From Inonotus obliquus (Eukaryota; Basidiomycota; Agaricomycetes; Hymenochaetales; Hymenochaetaceae): a DNA stretch of 64,000 nucleotides. The translations under genes and the position numbers were made by a program. Positions within the stretch are counted from its first letter, which is position 1. Every line of letters begins with the position of its first letter. The notes beneath the pieces are model-generated. The model was not told the DNA's origin. It did no database searches and saw only the letters and a program-made list of their open reading frames with translations. The stretch is from positions 1,612,001-1,676,000 of the forward strand of contig JAJHTX010000011.1 in assembly GCA_032164295.1 (NCBI GenBank), in the 5' to 3' direction. Shown one piece after another: positions 1-11,671 of the stretch.

Positions 1-240
1 AGGATGATACAGAACGAGGCTGAGATAAGCGCAATTACACAGAACTTTTAGATGTGCTAATGAAGAACAATTATATACAGGTTGACCTAGTGTTTGTGCA
101 ACTATCTACGTTAGATATACTTACAATGACAGAACAGGATGGTGTATAGGTCAGTCATGGGCTAGCCACTTCTGTCCTCTACTTTGCAAAGGAAGATATT
201 GGTGGGATTTAGAGGAAAGGTAGATACTAGACTAGTTAAA
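1..240. repeat. Duplicated flank shared with 30249-30480
   Basis: This stretch is a diverged copy of 30249-30480. The two align along their length with many transitions and small indels. In the downstream copy the plus strand stays open for 74 codons; here the frame is broken. In both places a mariner-like transposase relic on the minus strand follows immediately. The flank and the relic were therefore copied together, or the flank belongs to a larger repeat. I do not recognise the 74-codon product. Confidence 0.6.
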
Positions 241-2640
241 GAATCAGATACCTCATTATAAGGGTGGAATAGAGTAAATGATGACAATACAAACCTCTGG
301 TCTTCTTCAATAACAAATACTGTAAAGGCTCGCACTGAATGCATATTTGATGACCACGCAGTTAAGTTAGTATGACAATAGGTAGATGATAAGGAGGAAG
401 CCAACCTGGACTCTATGAGTTGATGAATTGCAGGAGCCTTGTGTATTGAATAGTTATTCATAACAACTACGGACCTTGGTGTAGGAAATGAGTTCATTTT
501 ATCTAGAAGACCGGCAATAAACTCTGCAAAGAGATTTGCATTGAACGTATTTTCAATGATCACACAGTCAACCACTCCATCAAGGGTGATAGTAATAAAT
601 GTGTGAGATTGTGTCCAGTATTGAAATACTGAGATGAGAGGTGTATGATTTTAAGTGTGGGAGGGCTAATATGTGCCGGCACTTAACCAGTATGGTCATG
701 GTACTTGTTGTCTATGAAAAGGAGGAGTTAATAGACTGGCCAGAAGTAAAGGGTATGAGACTCTGATATGAAAAGAGTAGGTTAGAATGTGGGAAAAATG
801 TTGGTACAGGTCGGTATAAGGTAGAACATAGCAAAACAAAAGTCTAATACCATGGGAAAAATATTGATACAGGTCAGTATAGAAACAAAGAGGTTGGTAC
901 GTGGAGAAATGTTGTCAAGCAAAAAGGTCAGTACTGAAACAAAAGGGTAATGTGCAGAATACGAAGGATAACAAAAGATCAGTACTATGGAAAAAATGTC
1001 AGTACAGGTTAATACTACAAGAAAATAACTAGTACTAGGTAGTATAACAAGAAACGAAATGGGAGAGACTGGTGGCTGAGAGGTGTCAACTGTGCTGGGA
1101 AGTAAATCTGAGCTCTTGCACAGAAGGCTAACTCCTGAGGTTCACTTGAGATGGAACTGGGATGGGACTTGAGATGAAGCTGAGACAAGACTGAGAAGGG
1201 GTAAGAAAAACCCAAGCTCTCACGCTAGAGGCTAGCTCCTAAGATTACCTGGAGAGCTACTACATACAGGAGGAGATACTACTATACTGTAGTTAGCTTA
1301 TAAGTCCAAAAGGAGAAAGTGAAAAGAAAGATCAAAACACAGAAAAGTCTACAAAAAAATGTAACAAGGAAAGTGAATATAGCAGTGCCATCAGGGGGAC
1401 AACAAGAAAGGGTTAGGTAGGACAAGACACCAATGAAAACGTAGCATATAATACCACTGGATGAAAAGTCCTCAGAACAAGAGATCTGTGCCACTGCCAA
1501 TCAATATCAATGTGTTTCAGGTAGTACCAGACTCAAAAACCTTAATAGATACTGACCCTGAGCTTCTCCAAAGAACTGGCACACATAGTCCAACCATCAG
1601 GAATGAATACCAGAGAGAGAGACATCTGATCTATACCTTAAGAGCATGTCGAATTGTCAAAATGTCTCGGTACCAGGTTTCTTGGCACTCAGTACTAGTA
1701 CTCTCGGTGTTCAGTACTTTGAGAAATGGAACTGATAGATTTACTAGGTGTGCTGGTGGATACTGGAAGATGTAGATGAGACCATACCATAGCATAGGAT
1801 AAACATAGAATGAGATACCAGGCTTGATACCAAGCTCAGCCACATGTAGTTCTCTTCAGCAGGTAGCAAGGAATACTTATATTCATTTGATAGACTGGGT
1901 GGTCTGTGAAGAATTCAAGGCATCGACTCACCGCTTTTCCTTTGTAAAGAAGTGCTTCTGACAAGCTCATTTGCCTTCAAGTGCTCATGCTTGATTTCAA
2001 ATAGAAGTCCAATAATCACATGCACTTTCATCCACAAACACCAGCTGCTCAGATGTGTAATGAGTTCCAATTTGCACCTAATAATATGTGCACTGTGTTT
2101 CGCTCCATTTCAGAGCAACCTTTAAATGTATTGTATTAGCATATCCTGCACCACCTGAACAAGTGGTCAGAAAGATTACTTTCTTCAGCCTGAAGCCTGC
2201 ACACCTCAATGCTCTATATATAGTTGAGTCTGAAACATCTTTCCCTTGTCTCTCTTGCAAAATTCCCTTCAGTTCATCCAAATAGAGGTTGTTTTGGTTT
2301 ACCAATGAACCAATTAGGAACTATACACTACATATGAGAGGCTATACATTGACTGCTCAGAGTGATGACTTGCCTCTGTGTTGACATAATCTAGAACCCT
2401 AGGCCTTCCGTAGTTCACCAGAACCTCCGTTGACATAGTACCATTATGATTGAACTGCTAAATAATTCTAAACATTGTATGTTCTGTAATTCCTGTCCAC
2501 TGCAAAATCTGTGCAACACAAATCTCACTTTGATAGATTCTTATGATGCATTCTCTCAAGTTATCGGAAATTCTGCAGCGACATCAGGCCATACAAGTTG
2601 TTGGAAGATGAGAGTAAGAGCAAGATGTGCTGTTGACATG
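241..2640 (-). pseudogene. Tc1/mariner-superfamily transposase relic, split by an R element
   Basis: A DDE transposase (IS630/Tc1/mariner superfamily) reads on the minus strand. Its N-terminal helix-turn-helix part lies at about 2620-1860, and the catalytic part at about 595-241. The segment at 575-410 contains the MDN..IHK-type block around the second catalytic Asp; here that Asp codon has become Asn (MNNYSIHK). The same protein family recurs at 24858-26110 and 30590-33410. This copy has frameshifts and stops and is separated into two pieces by the 1.26-kb element at 596-1858. It cannot encode a working enzyme. Family assignment rests on the helix-turn-helix, the MDN-type block, and comparison with the more complete copy at 24858-26110. 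Confidence 0.7.
596..1858 (-). mobile_element. R element, copy A (solo-LTR-like, 1.26 kb)
   Basis: This is one of four long copies of a family here called R (596-1858, 14072-15391, 33718-34872, 36764-43038). The family has fixed ends: TAAATGTG on one side and CTCTTCA on the other, so TGAAGAG to CACATTTA when read in the direction of its TATA box. It contains a TATAAATA-like box and many GGTACC/GGTACT motifs. It inserts with about 4 bp of target duplication, decayed in this copy. No coding capacity is conserved. It interrupts the mariner transposase relic. A solo LTR of a large retrotransposon is the most likely identity, but a non-autonomous element is possible. Confidence 0.65.
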
Positions 2641-3030
2641 TCTTGCTATCTATATGGCACACATTTAATTATCACACTCATCCATCACTTGTGCAACACC
2701 CTCGCTTATTCTACAATCCCTGCTGAGTGTCGTTCTTCATGTGATCATGCCATCGCCCCTCTTTTATTGTACAGCAGTAAGCGACAGGACAGCTGGCTGC
2801 GAAAAAAATATGTATGCTGACTAACAACTTCACTTTATTACATTAGGCAATGCCTGTCATTGTTACTGTCCTAGGGTATCACACCTAATTTTGCCAACTA
2901 CATGCACCCTGCTTGATTCAGCTTTCTATCTTAGGTTAGGGCGGAGCTGTTAATGTAACAGATAGGCTGAGAAAGCAGATGTTGTAGGGTTATATTAGAA
3001 TATAGAATGGTCAAGGCGAAGTGATAATTA
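2641..3030. other. Intergenic, no gene seen
   Basis: AT-rich sequence between the transposase relic and the repeat modules. I see no conserved coding frame, RNA gene or repeat boundary here. Confidence 0.4.
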
Positions 3031-3560
3031 GAACAAGTGGGAATGTTCTCTTTTCCACCAGAGCATGTGTGTGTTTATTCTACAACATATTGGTATTATT
3101 AGAAGCACCTTTTTGAGAAGATTTTTTTTGGTTTTTGAATGAAGAATTTACATGCTGTATTTATTGTTGTAGGGCATATATTGTGTGCAAGGGACAATGT
3201 GATGATCAGCACTAGTAGGAATGTTGTCTTGTCCACTGGAGTGTGTGTATATTTTTTCCACAACATATTGGTATTACCAGAAGCGCATTTTTGAGAAGAT
3301 TGTTTTGGTGCCAGTATCATGTCCATGCATGCAGTACTAACCGAGAAATTGATGTGTTAGTGTATTTTTAAATGCTAAGGGCATAATGTGTGTCAAAAAA
3401 AGTATGTGAAGGCCCGACTGCCAATATTTTTTGCAAATAGCTATAAATAAGAGCTCAATGCCGCAGTGCTCAAGTGACTGAAGACTTGTTGTGCACCTTA
3501 TATCTTCAGAGCCCAGAGAATTGTTAGGCTGAAACATGCAAGAGAGCTGCATCAGATGCC
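3031..3560. repeat. Two tandem ~180-bp repeat modules plus palindrome-flank module
   Basis: Two direct repeats, about 3035-3170 and 3215-3345, share a block running from the 'gtgggaatgtt / gtaggaatgtt' start through an 'acaacatattggtatta' core to 'ttttgagaagat'. They are followed by a module (3330-3440) with 'gagaaattg', 'gtcaaaaaa' and 'gcccgactgc'. That module recurs at 21640-21740, 23510-23640 (inverted) and 35800-35922. These modules lie next to fold-back elements in several places, so they are probably part of one repeat neighbourhood. Confidence 0.55.
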
Positions 3561-3597
3561 ATTGGAGGAAATAAAACAGATTATTTTTTCTAATAAG

Positions 3598-4064
3598 TTA
3601 TATATTTACATTAGTTCATATTCCGGTTCTGTCTATGTTATCCGATCTGTCGGTGAAGTCTACTCCGAGGGCTGTATAGTCCTAGCTTTTAAGAAGTTAT
3701 CTATTCATATTATGATATAGGGACACATTATGTATAAGAAGAAGGGACCTCTCATTATTCTTGAATATACAAGAGGGAAGAGAGAAGGGATGGTAGATAA
3801 GCAATATATTGAGCAGGTCTTGAATGAGATTTTACTTGATTTTTATAGAAAGGCTAACTACTGCAACTATTCTGTCTTATTCTAGCAGGATAATGCATAG
3901 TGTTATATAGCAAAAACAACACAACAGTGGTTTATTCAAGATAACATTCGAAGGTTTTCACATACACTATCTTTTTCTGACCTCAGCCTAGTTGAATTGG
4001 TCTGGTTAGATCTGAAGTGCAAAATTTAGGCTTGGACACACTTGCCAACATCTGTCAAAGAGAT
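3598..4064 (+). pseudogene. Tc1-like transposase relic, N-terminal/catalytic part
   Basis: One plus-strand frame from about 3600 to 4075 reads as a Tc1 (DDE_3) transposase with only in-frame stops. It includes the GEVYSEGCIV block, a GPLIIL strand, a QDNA..C.IAKTTQQWF block carrying the second catalytic Asp, and an SDLSLVELVWLDLK block matching the SPDLNPIEHVWADLK region of Tc1 enzymes. Several stop codons (TAG) sit where Trp or Gln is expected. The frame is cut by the fold-back element at 4067-5145 and resumes at 5149. It is a different family from the mariner-like relics elsewhere in the window. Confidence 0.72.
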
Positions 4065-4066
4065 TA

Positions 4067-5145
4067 CTGCCTTTTTCATATGTATTGTCACACTGTGATT
4101 TTGCCATTCTTGGCACCTCAAATCTCTCAAAATACAAATCTTGCTATATCTCCATGAAACCTTGACCGATTTGCATTATCTAAGTTACTAAATTCATATA
4201 TTAATCGTGCTGTTCAAACTGTAACAAACTCAAGCAAAATCGGTAAAGAATTGACTCTAAAATAGTGCAAAATGCTGTTTTTTCATGCTTTTGTCTTCCA
4301 CATTTTTTCTTGCACTCAATTCTGAGTCTGCAGCATCTATAGCTATCTCAGAGCCCTCAGATAGAATAGCTCTGAGTTCAGAGAGTGAATTTGAGGTGTA
4401 TTATGAGCTGTGTGTGCCAGTCTGGATCATGCCTGAAATACAGAAATCTACCCATTCTTTCTGAGCTCTTCATGCCTCAGATCAAGCCAACTGAGGCCAG
4501 ATTCATATATATAAACTTACTCTAAGTGCATTAGAAGCTATCTGAGCTCTTCCTGGAGCTGATGCTTGGATTAGAAGGCTGGGGAAGGGTAGGGAGAATT
4601 GTGCATATGCCCAGTCTCTTCTACCTCATTCTTCTCATCATTATGCGCAGCAGCCTTCAGAAGTACTCAATCCTCTTCCAAGGCACTTAGAGTGAGTTTA
4701 CATGTATGAATTTGGCCTCAGTTGGCTTGTTCTGAGGCATGGGGAGCTTAGAGGGGATGGGTGGATTTCTATATTTCAGGCATGATCCAGACTGGCACAC
4801 ATAGCTCATAATACACCTCAAATTCACTCTCTAAACTCAGAGTTATTCTATCTGAGGGCTCTGAGATAGCTATAGATGCTGCAGACCCAGAATTGAGTGC
4901 AGGAAAAAATGCGGAAGACAAAAGCATAAAAAAACAGCATTTTGCACCATTTTGGGGTCAATTCTTTACTGATTTTGCTCGGATTTGTTACACTTTGAAC
5001 GGCACAATTGAGACAAGAATTTAGCAACTTAGATGATGCAAAACGGTCAAGGTTTCGTGGAGATATAGCGAGTTTTGTATTTTGAGAGATTTGAGGTGCC
5101 AAAAATGGCAAAATCACAGTATGACAATACATATGAAAAAGGCAG
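4067..5145. mobile_element. Fold-back element F1 (1.08 kb, ~430-bp inverted arms)
   Basis: The left arm (4067-~4510) is the reverse complement of the right arm (~4735-5145), with a loop of about 220 bp. Both ends abut a TA dinucleotide (4065-4066 and 5146-5147), the target duplication typical of the IS630/Tc1/mariner superfamily. There is no coding frame. It has landed inside a Tc1-like transposase gene whose C-terminus continues at 5149. Relatives in the window are at 13346-13616 (half), ~21757-22805, and 35937-43866 (split by insertions). Those start CAGGGAAAT; this copy has a different terminal stretch, so it may be a subfamily. Confidence 0.75.
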
Positions 5146-5148
5146 TAA

Positions 5149-5275
5149 GGAGGCAGTTCTAGAGGCTCGGGAGAAGATACCAATTAAGAAAGTTAATAAT
5201 TATATTTTATCAATGCATTAGCATACACGTACTGTAATTAAAGCTAAAGGAGGTCCTACTAAGTACTAATGGCAG
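5149..5275 (+). pseudogene. Tc1-like transposase relic, C-terminal end
   Basis: The frame continues from 3598-4064 after the fold-back element. It reads EAREKIPIKKVNNYILSMH, then after one stop TRTVIKAKGGPTKY, then a stop. The IKAKGGPTKY ending is the usual C-terminus of fungal Tc1-type transposases. It confirms that the fold-back element interrupted a once-continuous gene. Confidence 0.68.
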
Positions 5276-5414
5276 ATGGACATATATTAAATGCTACCTC
5301 TTTCTAATGTTTATACATGAGTAATTGGTCATAGATTTTTTGTTTTGCATTGGTGTAGAGAAAATGAAGTTACAGAGCTGAGGAGTGTGATTATCTAATA
5401 TGCACCAATCACGG

Positions 5415-6830
5415 TAAAGGGAAATACCAGAGGCTACAATTGATATGAGCTTAATTATGTGATTCTACTGCTTTTGCAAATTAACAGTACTTCTGTGATT
5501 CTACCGCTTCTTACTTCTCTTTGGATCATGATACTTCTGTAGTTCTATCTACGTCTGCGTGTCTATTAGAATACAAAAGCTTTTGCAATTTTATTAAGCT
5601 AAGATCAATTGAAAACTGGTTCTACGAGTGTTACACCAGTACTGAACTACCAACCTTCAATACTAACAATACTGATACTGTACTGATCCTCCATACCTGC
5701 ACCTGCATTCCATGGTCTACACTTCACAGTCGATACCACATTCTCAGTAATCCATACTAACGATGATACTCAATATTTCAGATAGAAACTGCCAGTCTAA
5801 CTCGAAAGCAATGCTAAGTCATGCCCAGTTAGTCCAGACCAGTATGCTGAACACATTCCAGAAGGTACTGAGAGGTACAAATGGTCTTATTAATGTCTCT
5901 GGAGATGGTCCTAGCATACTGAGTTGATACTAAGCAATTGAGTACCTCACTGCCAAGGTCTGGTTGTACCAACATGTCAACATTAGTGCATACAGCCTAA
6001 TCACTTGGTGGACACCTCTGACTAACACTGCACAGATCAGGATATTGAAACAAAGGTAAATCTTGATGACACACTTCTTTGGAAAAGAAGATGACAGAAA
6101 ACAGTCAGGATCACCCTTGCTATAGTCTGAAACACATCAGGATGGTCTGTCCATTAGTACTGGTCCTGATGTCAGTACCACTACTCTACACCAATATTGC
6201 TTGTTGGGAGTTTTTATTGGTTTCTTGTCTTGTTCTACCCTATGCTTAGTTTCTTCTGATAAAATTTCACATTTCTTTATTATCTTATGTTCCCTCTGAT
6301 TATATTTTTACATTCATTTTGACTCTATGTTTTTCTCCTTGTACCACTATCCAGTAAGATTTGAATTGTAAAAATCTTCTTTTGGTAACTTGAATAGCTA
6401 CAGTAGTATGGTATTTATAGCTTGCATGTTCTACTGTAGCAAGTCAGCTAATCTTAGAGAAACCTCAAACAAAATAAGCAAAACCCAGACTCTTACTCTT
6501 GAGTCCCAGTTTGTTTGTCTTGTCTTAGTCACTGGTATCAATACTGGTAGTTGTTTTCATCGTCCCATATGGTCTTTGCTGCTCGTCTTGCCCTCATCAC
6601 CCACTAAGACCTACCACATTCTTCTTACCTCTAGTAGCCTCCCTCCACTTTGTCTCATTAGGAATTGTGAACCAGTACTGGAATAGCTCTTGCTTTCTTC
6701 ACTATCTCAGTGCCTATGCCAGACAACTCGGTATCAATGGATTTAGCCTGATACTGATTGTCTCCTGCCACTTCCTCTTGTGAGCAGTCTCCCAGAGTCT
6801 TCCTGCCATCCACATCCAGCCAGGCTGTCC
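5415..6830 (+). mobile_element. R2 element, left copy (diverged, truncated)
   Basis: Starts TAAAGGGAAATACC and aligns with the better-bounded copy at 30756-32528, for example the MVFIACMFY-coding block at 6413 and 32026 and the TCCCAGTTTGTTT block. Similarity fades near 6830 at 'gccaggctgtcc'. No gene is encoded. In the fuller copy the far end (…GTTCTTGCACATTTA) resembles the end of R elements, so R2 is probably a second subfamily of the same LTR-like repeat. Confidence 0.55.
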
Positions 6831-7171
6831 TATGTATGACCCATATCTTGTTTTGCAAGAAGGTTTGACAATTACAGACACTCTTGTCAATAAATATAAG
6901 TTGCTCAGTGGTTATTGTGAGCTGGTCTTCAGGTGGAAAGCTATTTGTACAGTTTTGTACAGTTTTGCTTTGTTCTTGTATCTTCATTGTAATTTAGAAT
7001 TGGTCAAATGTGATCATCTTTCCACATTAAAGTAGGCTGCACCTTCTTTACTGTGAAGTCCATATACTCTAGCAATCACCATATCATCAAATCTGAAAAA
7101 ATAACCATAAGATATACAAGTGTGCATATGTGTTAATAAATAAGAAGAATGTATTAGGATCAGAATTCCAA
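6831..7171 (-). repeat. Probable 3' LTR of the decayed Copia
   Basis: On the minus strand a TGTTGGAATTCTGATCC start at 7171 follows the Copia coding end and a purine-rich stretch (AGATCAGGGAGAA). That is where a 3' LTR should begin. A similar TGTTGGATCAGGGAATTC start occurs on the minus strand near 11671, upstream of gag. The distal LTR boundary is not clear. Confidence 0.45.
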
Positions 7172-10100
7172 CATTCTCCCTGATCTGACACATGTCTCAA
7201 CTATGAAAGTCCAAGAAGTCCAACCATCTGCTGCACCTTAACACATCCTAAGGCCTTGGTGAGAATGTCTGCAGGCACAGTCTTGGTGGGCATATAAGTT
7301 TACTTTGACATGACCAGCCTCAACAACATCTCTAAGCCAATAGAACCTCAGGTCCAGATGATTCATCCTTCTATGGTGCTCTGGATTCTGGGCAACAGAC
7401 AGGGCAGACTGGTTATCCATCTATAAGGAGGAGAGTGCATCAAGGCTATACCCAAACTCTGTGAACAGATTTCTTAGCCACATGATCTACTGACCTGCAC
7501 TGACTGCAGTAATGTATTCTGTTTTAGTGGTGGACAGAGTCACAAAAGGCTGTAACTTGCTAGCCTAGCTAATTGCACCAGTTCCCATCTTTATCACCAT
7601 CCCATTAGTGGACCTCTTGTTGTCCTAATTGCCACCATGGTCTGCATCACAGTAGGTGATGAATGGCTCAGAGGAGGAGGGATCTGGAGCATAGGTAAGC
7701 TTATAGTCCTCTGTCCCTTGAAGATATCTCACAGGTGCTTTGCAGCCTTCTAGTATGGCACAGTCTGCATGTAGGCTGTCTCCTGCTCTGTCTGAGAAGC
7801 TAGAGCCTTACTGAACTTGTGATGCTCATTAATGGGGGTCTTCACAGGACTGCAGTCGGATATCCCAAATCTCTCAAGCACATCCACAATGCACTGTCTC
7901 TGTGAGAGGAATAAGGAATGCTTGCTTCTGTCTCTCTCAATGTGCAAACCAAGTAGGAGGGATGTAGGGCCCAGATCATGCAGTTTGAAGTGCTTGGCCA
8001 GCTCATCTCTCACAGACTGGTACTTCTGCTTTGACTTTGCAGCAATGGTCATGTCATCAACATAGACAGGAATAATGATTCTAACATCCTCCTTTCTGTA
8101 GACCCATATGCTGTAGTCACAGCACACCAAAGTGAAGCCCATGTCCTGCAGAACAGTGTCAAGCTTCTCTTGCCACTGTCTGCCAGCTTGCTTCAGTTCA
8201 TAGATAGACTTGACAAGCTTGAGAACAAAGCCAGGGCCAAAGTACTCTTCAAACCCCTCAGGCTGCTTGCTGCATGTACACATCATACTCCATGTCACCA
8301 TTGAGAAAGGCAGTGGAGATGTCCACACTGTAGAGCTCCAGGTCCTCAAGTGCAGCAAGTGCAAGGATGGCTCTTAATGCTGCTCACTTGGCTATAGGAG
8401 CAAACACTTGAGAGAACTCCAATCCAGGATGCTGAGAGTAGCTCTTTGCAACCAGTCTGGCCTTATATCTGTCCACTGAGCCCATCTGCCTTTCTCTTCA
8501 GCTTGAACACCCATCTGCAGCCAATTGGCTTTCTGCTAGCAGGAAGCCTCACAGGCTGAAATGTGCCATTCTCAATGAGAATGACAAACTCTTGCATTGC
8601 AACTTCTTCCCAGAGATGTGCATCATCAAATGGAATGTACACATCCTCCAGGCTGACATTGGCTCCAAAGTCCATTAGGGCAGAGAATATGAGTGCTTCA
8701 GCTTGCAGCTCCTCCTCAGACATCACATCCAGTTCATCAGAAGAATCACTGTCCATATTCACATCTTCATCTGGCTGATGCACCACCTCAGGCTCTGGCT
8801 CTAGTTGGCACTGGCTGTGTAACTGGCACAGATGGTCTAGGTAGTCTTCTCCCAGGATAGTGCATGAGAGGATTGGTGTACCTGTCCCAACCACCAGTGA
8901 ATGGTCTTGGTTTAGGTCTCCAGTTGGGGCCAGGCCAAGGTTTGAACTAAGGAGCAGTTCTACAGCCTAGTACAGCTGATGGGTAAGTCACGTGCATGAC
9001 TAATCATCAAACCTTGCCATATATGTAAACAATCGAAGAAAATCTTTACTCGATAAGGGAATTTGATTGTTACATAATTCACGTGACTTACCCATCAGCT
9101 GTACCAGGCTGTAGCTCTCTTCTCAGGTGATGGTGAATTGGACTGTGAATGACTTTGTGTGGAACTTGATGATGCAGGTACATTGTGAGGCTGCTGAGTT
9201 TGTTGAGCAGGCTGTGATCTGGTAGATGGTGGAGGTGATTGTGCAGCAGGTGGTCGAGAAGGTGAATGTGCAGGAGATAGAGGTACAGATGCAGGTGGAT
9301 CAGGTGCAGTTGGCAAAAGAGGTGGCAGGACATCTAACTTTAATCTACTCCCCCCTGTTCTGGCAGGTCTTTTGGCTCAGAAGTAGGTTGCACTCTCAAG
9401 TCAACAGGGGTTCTGGATGTACCAGGAAACACTCTCTCATCAAACTGAGCAGAGTCACTGATGATCTCCTTCCTGATGAGTGGATTCCAGAATAGCCAGC
9501 CTTTGTGGTTAGAAGGATAACCAAGAAAGATACACGTCTGAGTGTGAGACTGCAACAGCCTTCTCTGGTCCTTCTTCACATGTGCATAGGAGGTGCACCC
9601 AAACACTCTCAAATGAGACACATCTGGTTTGGACTTGTACCAGGCCTCATAAGAGGTCTTGCCATCTACAGCTGAGATGGGAGAGCAGTTGTGCACATGC
9701 ACAAATACTGCCACTGCATCTCACCAGAAGCTAGAAGGTAGACATGCTGCATTGAGCATTGTGGTGAGTCCCTCTGCAAGTATCCTGTTGGCCCTCTTTG
9801 CAACTCCATTCTGGTGAGGTTCATCTCTGATGGTGTGCTGACTGTGAATGCCTGCTTCCTGGCAGAACTGCTCCCACTCTGTGGACATGCACTCTCTTCC
9901 CTTGTCATCACTCTTCTTCCTGAGTGGAAGGACAGTCCAGAAGCGACTGGAGTCATCAATGAAGGTAATCCAGTACTTGTGACTGTGTCTGAACTGGACA
10001 GGGAGCGGACCATGGAGGTCAGAGTGGACCAGTTGAAGTGGAGCAAATGCTCTATGAGATGCAAGTCTGGAGACATTGGCCCTGTGCTGCTTGCCTGCAA

Positions 10101-11400
10101 TGCATGGCTCACAGATGTGATCTGGAGCAGTTGTAGACTTGATCACCATTCCCTTCACCATCTGATCCTTGTGCAACAGCTTCACATCACTGTGATTGAG
10201 ATGTGCAAACCTCCTGTGTCACAAGGTAGAGTCAAGTGGACATGTGCTTGTGAATGCAGAGTATGCATATATTGACACAACATGCCCATTGAGTGTTGCA
10301 GCATTGTTGGAAGCAATACTTGCAGTGAAGAGGAGTGTGTTGTGTTGTTTGAAGAGGATCTGATTGTGGAGATGGTGACAACATAGGATTTGGTTCTGGT
10401 TAAGTACAAGACTGAGAGGAGATTGTTTCTGAGATCTGGAACATGGAGTACACAATAGAATTCAAGCAACTGTCCAGGTTTTCCACCTAATGAAGGTTGG
10501 AAGCACACTGTCCCCATAGCAACTGAATAAATAATGTGGTTGTTTGCAAGTCTGACTAGAATGCACTTTGGTTCATAGTGGTGAAACCAGTGTCTGTGTG
10601 GTGTCATGTGGCAAGTAGCACCTGTGTCAACAATCCAGTCAGATCCAGCATCAGAGATGAATGGTGAGTGGTGAGTGGGGATTGGTGTAGTCTTGAGCAC
10701 TTGCATTGATGGCAGATTCAGTAGATTGAGTAGTATCAGAGTCTTCCTCCTGAGCAACATTGGCCTTCTGCTTCTGTCTCTTCTTTCCCTTCTTGTCCTT
10801 GATCTCTGCCCTCACTGCCTTGCTTGCATTCTGCTTCTTAAAGCAGGTTGCCTCTGCATGTCCTCTTAATGCCACAGAACTCACAAGTAATGTCCTTGGA
10901 GTGTTTCTGAGCTGAGGTGGAGATGTGTATTGCAATAGCCTATGGTTCCACACCCCTCCTGTTGTCATCTTCAAGAATGAAGGATGACTTGAGTGCCTCC
11001 CAGCCAAGGATAGCAGATCTGAAGAAAGAGAATTCCTCAGGCAGAGAATGACACAGAACAGCATATGCAAGTTCCTTCTCAAACTTCACTAAAGTGAGGT
11101 CTGCTTTGCGAGTGTTTCTGACATCATGCAATGCCCTTTCCTGGAGGTGAGCTGCTTGAGTGACTCATTCTCTTTCTTCTGAATGGACAGGAAGGAGTGG
11201 TAGGCCAGATAGCACACAGTGGGGTTTCTCTTGACCACTCACAAGCCATCATAGCATCTTTCTTGGTCTGCAGGAGGGCCTGCATGTCAAACTTCCAAGT
11301 TTCATAGTTGGATGTGTCCAGCTTTGCAAATGCTGATTGTGAGTCAGCACCTGCAGGGTTGGACATGGTGCTTGGTAGGGAGGTAATTGGCGTGTGCAAG
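7172..11400 (-). pseudogene. Decayed Ty1/Copia retrotransposon, gag-pol relic
   Basis: All Copia domains can be followed on the minus strand in the right order. They are: gag start (MSNPAGADSQ at ~11365), a protease DTGA motif (~10620), integrase with the IDDSSRFW block (~9950) and QNGVAKRANR (~9800), the post-integrase region (9714-9340), a reverse transcriptase with YVDD still intact (~8070), and an RNase H tail with DNQSA (7420). The frame is broken by many stops and shifts, and a 149-bp MITE sits at 8963-9111. A ~100-bp segment between reverse transcriptase and RNase H (near 7760), kept in the inverted copy at 12424-13343, is missing here between short CATAC direct repeats. The element is dead. 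Confidence 0.85.
8963..9111. mobile_element. 149-bp MITE with 32-bp inverted ends and TA duplication
   Basis: The ends CAGCCTAGTACAGCTGATGG (8963 onward) and its inverted partner CAGCCTGGTACAGCTGATGG (9111 backward) continue through GTAAGTCACGTG. That is 32 bp with one mismatch. TA flanks both sides (8961-8962, 9112-9113), as expected for the Tc1/mariner superfamily. The core of about 85 bp is AT-rich and non-coding. It sits between the integrase and reverse transcriptase parts of the Copia relic, so it inserted after the Copia. Confidence 0.85.
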
Positions 11401-11671
11401 AGCTAGTATGCTAAGCAGAAATACGATCAGATAAGTGCAAGGTGAGATATGAGCAAAATTGAAGTAGGGATAGATTGGGCACTTATTCAGATACAGTCAG
11501 TGGTAGCTACAGAGCACCCTGTATTGTGAAGTATACACAGGTTCACCACAAGACAGTGCTAGTCTATTGGACTGCTAAGTCCCTGCAGGCACCACTGACT
11601 CAGTGAGGCTCTAGGCACCAGCAAACTAAGGCCGAGCAGGCAAGTAGAGTCTGTAGAATTCCCTGATCCAA
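11401..11671 (-). repeat. Possible 5' LTR and leader of the decayed Copia
   Basis: Minus-strand sequence from TGTTGGATCAGGG (11671) down to the gag ATG region. The start resembles the putative 3' LTR start at 7171, but the bodies are too diverged for me to confirm them as a pair. Confidence 0.3.
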
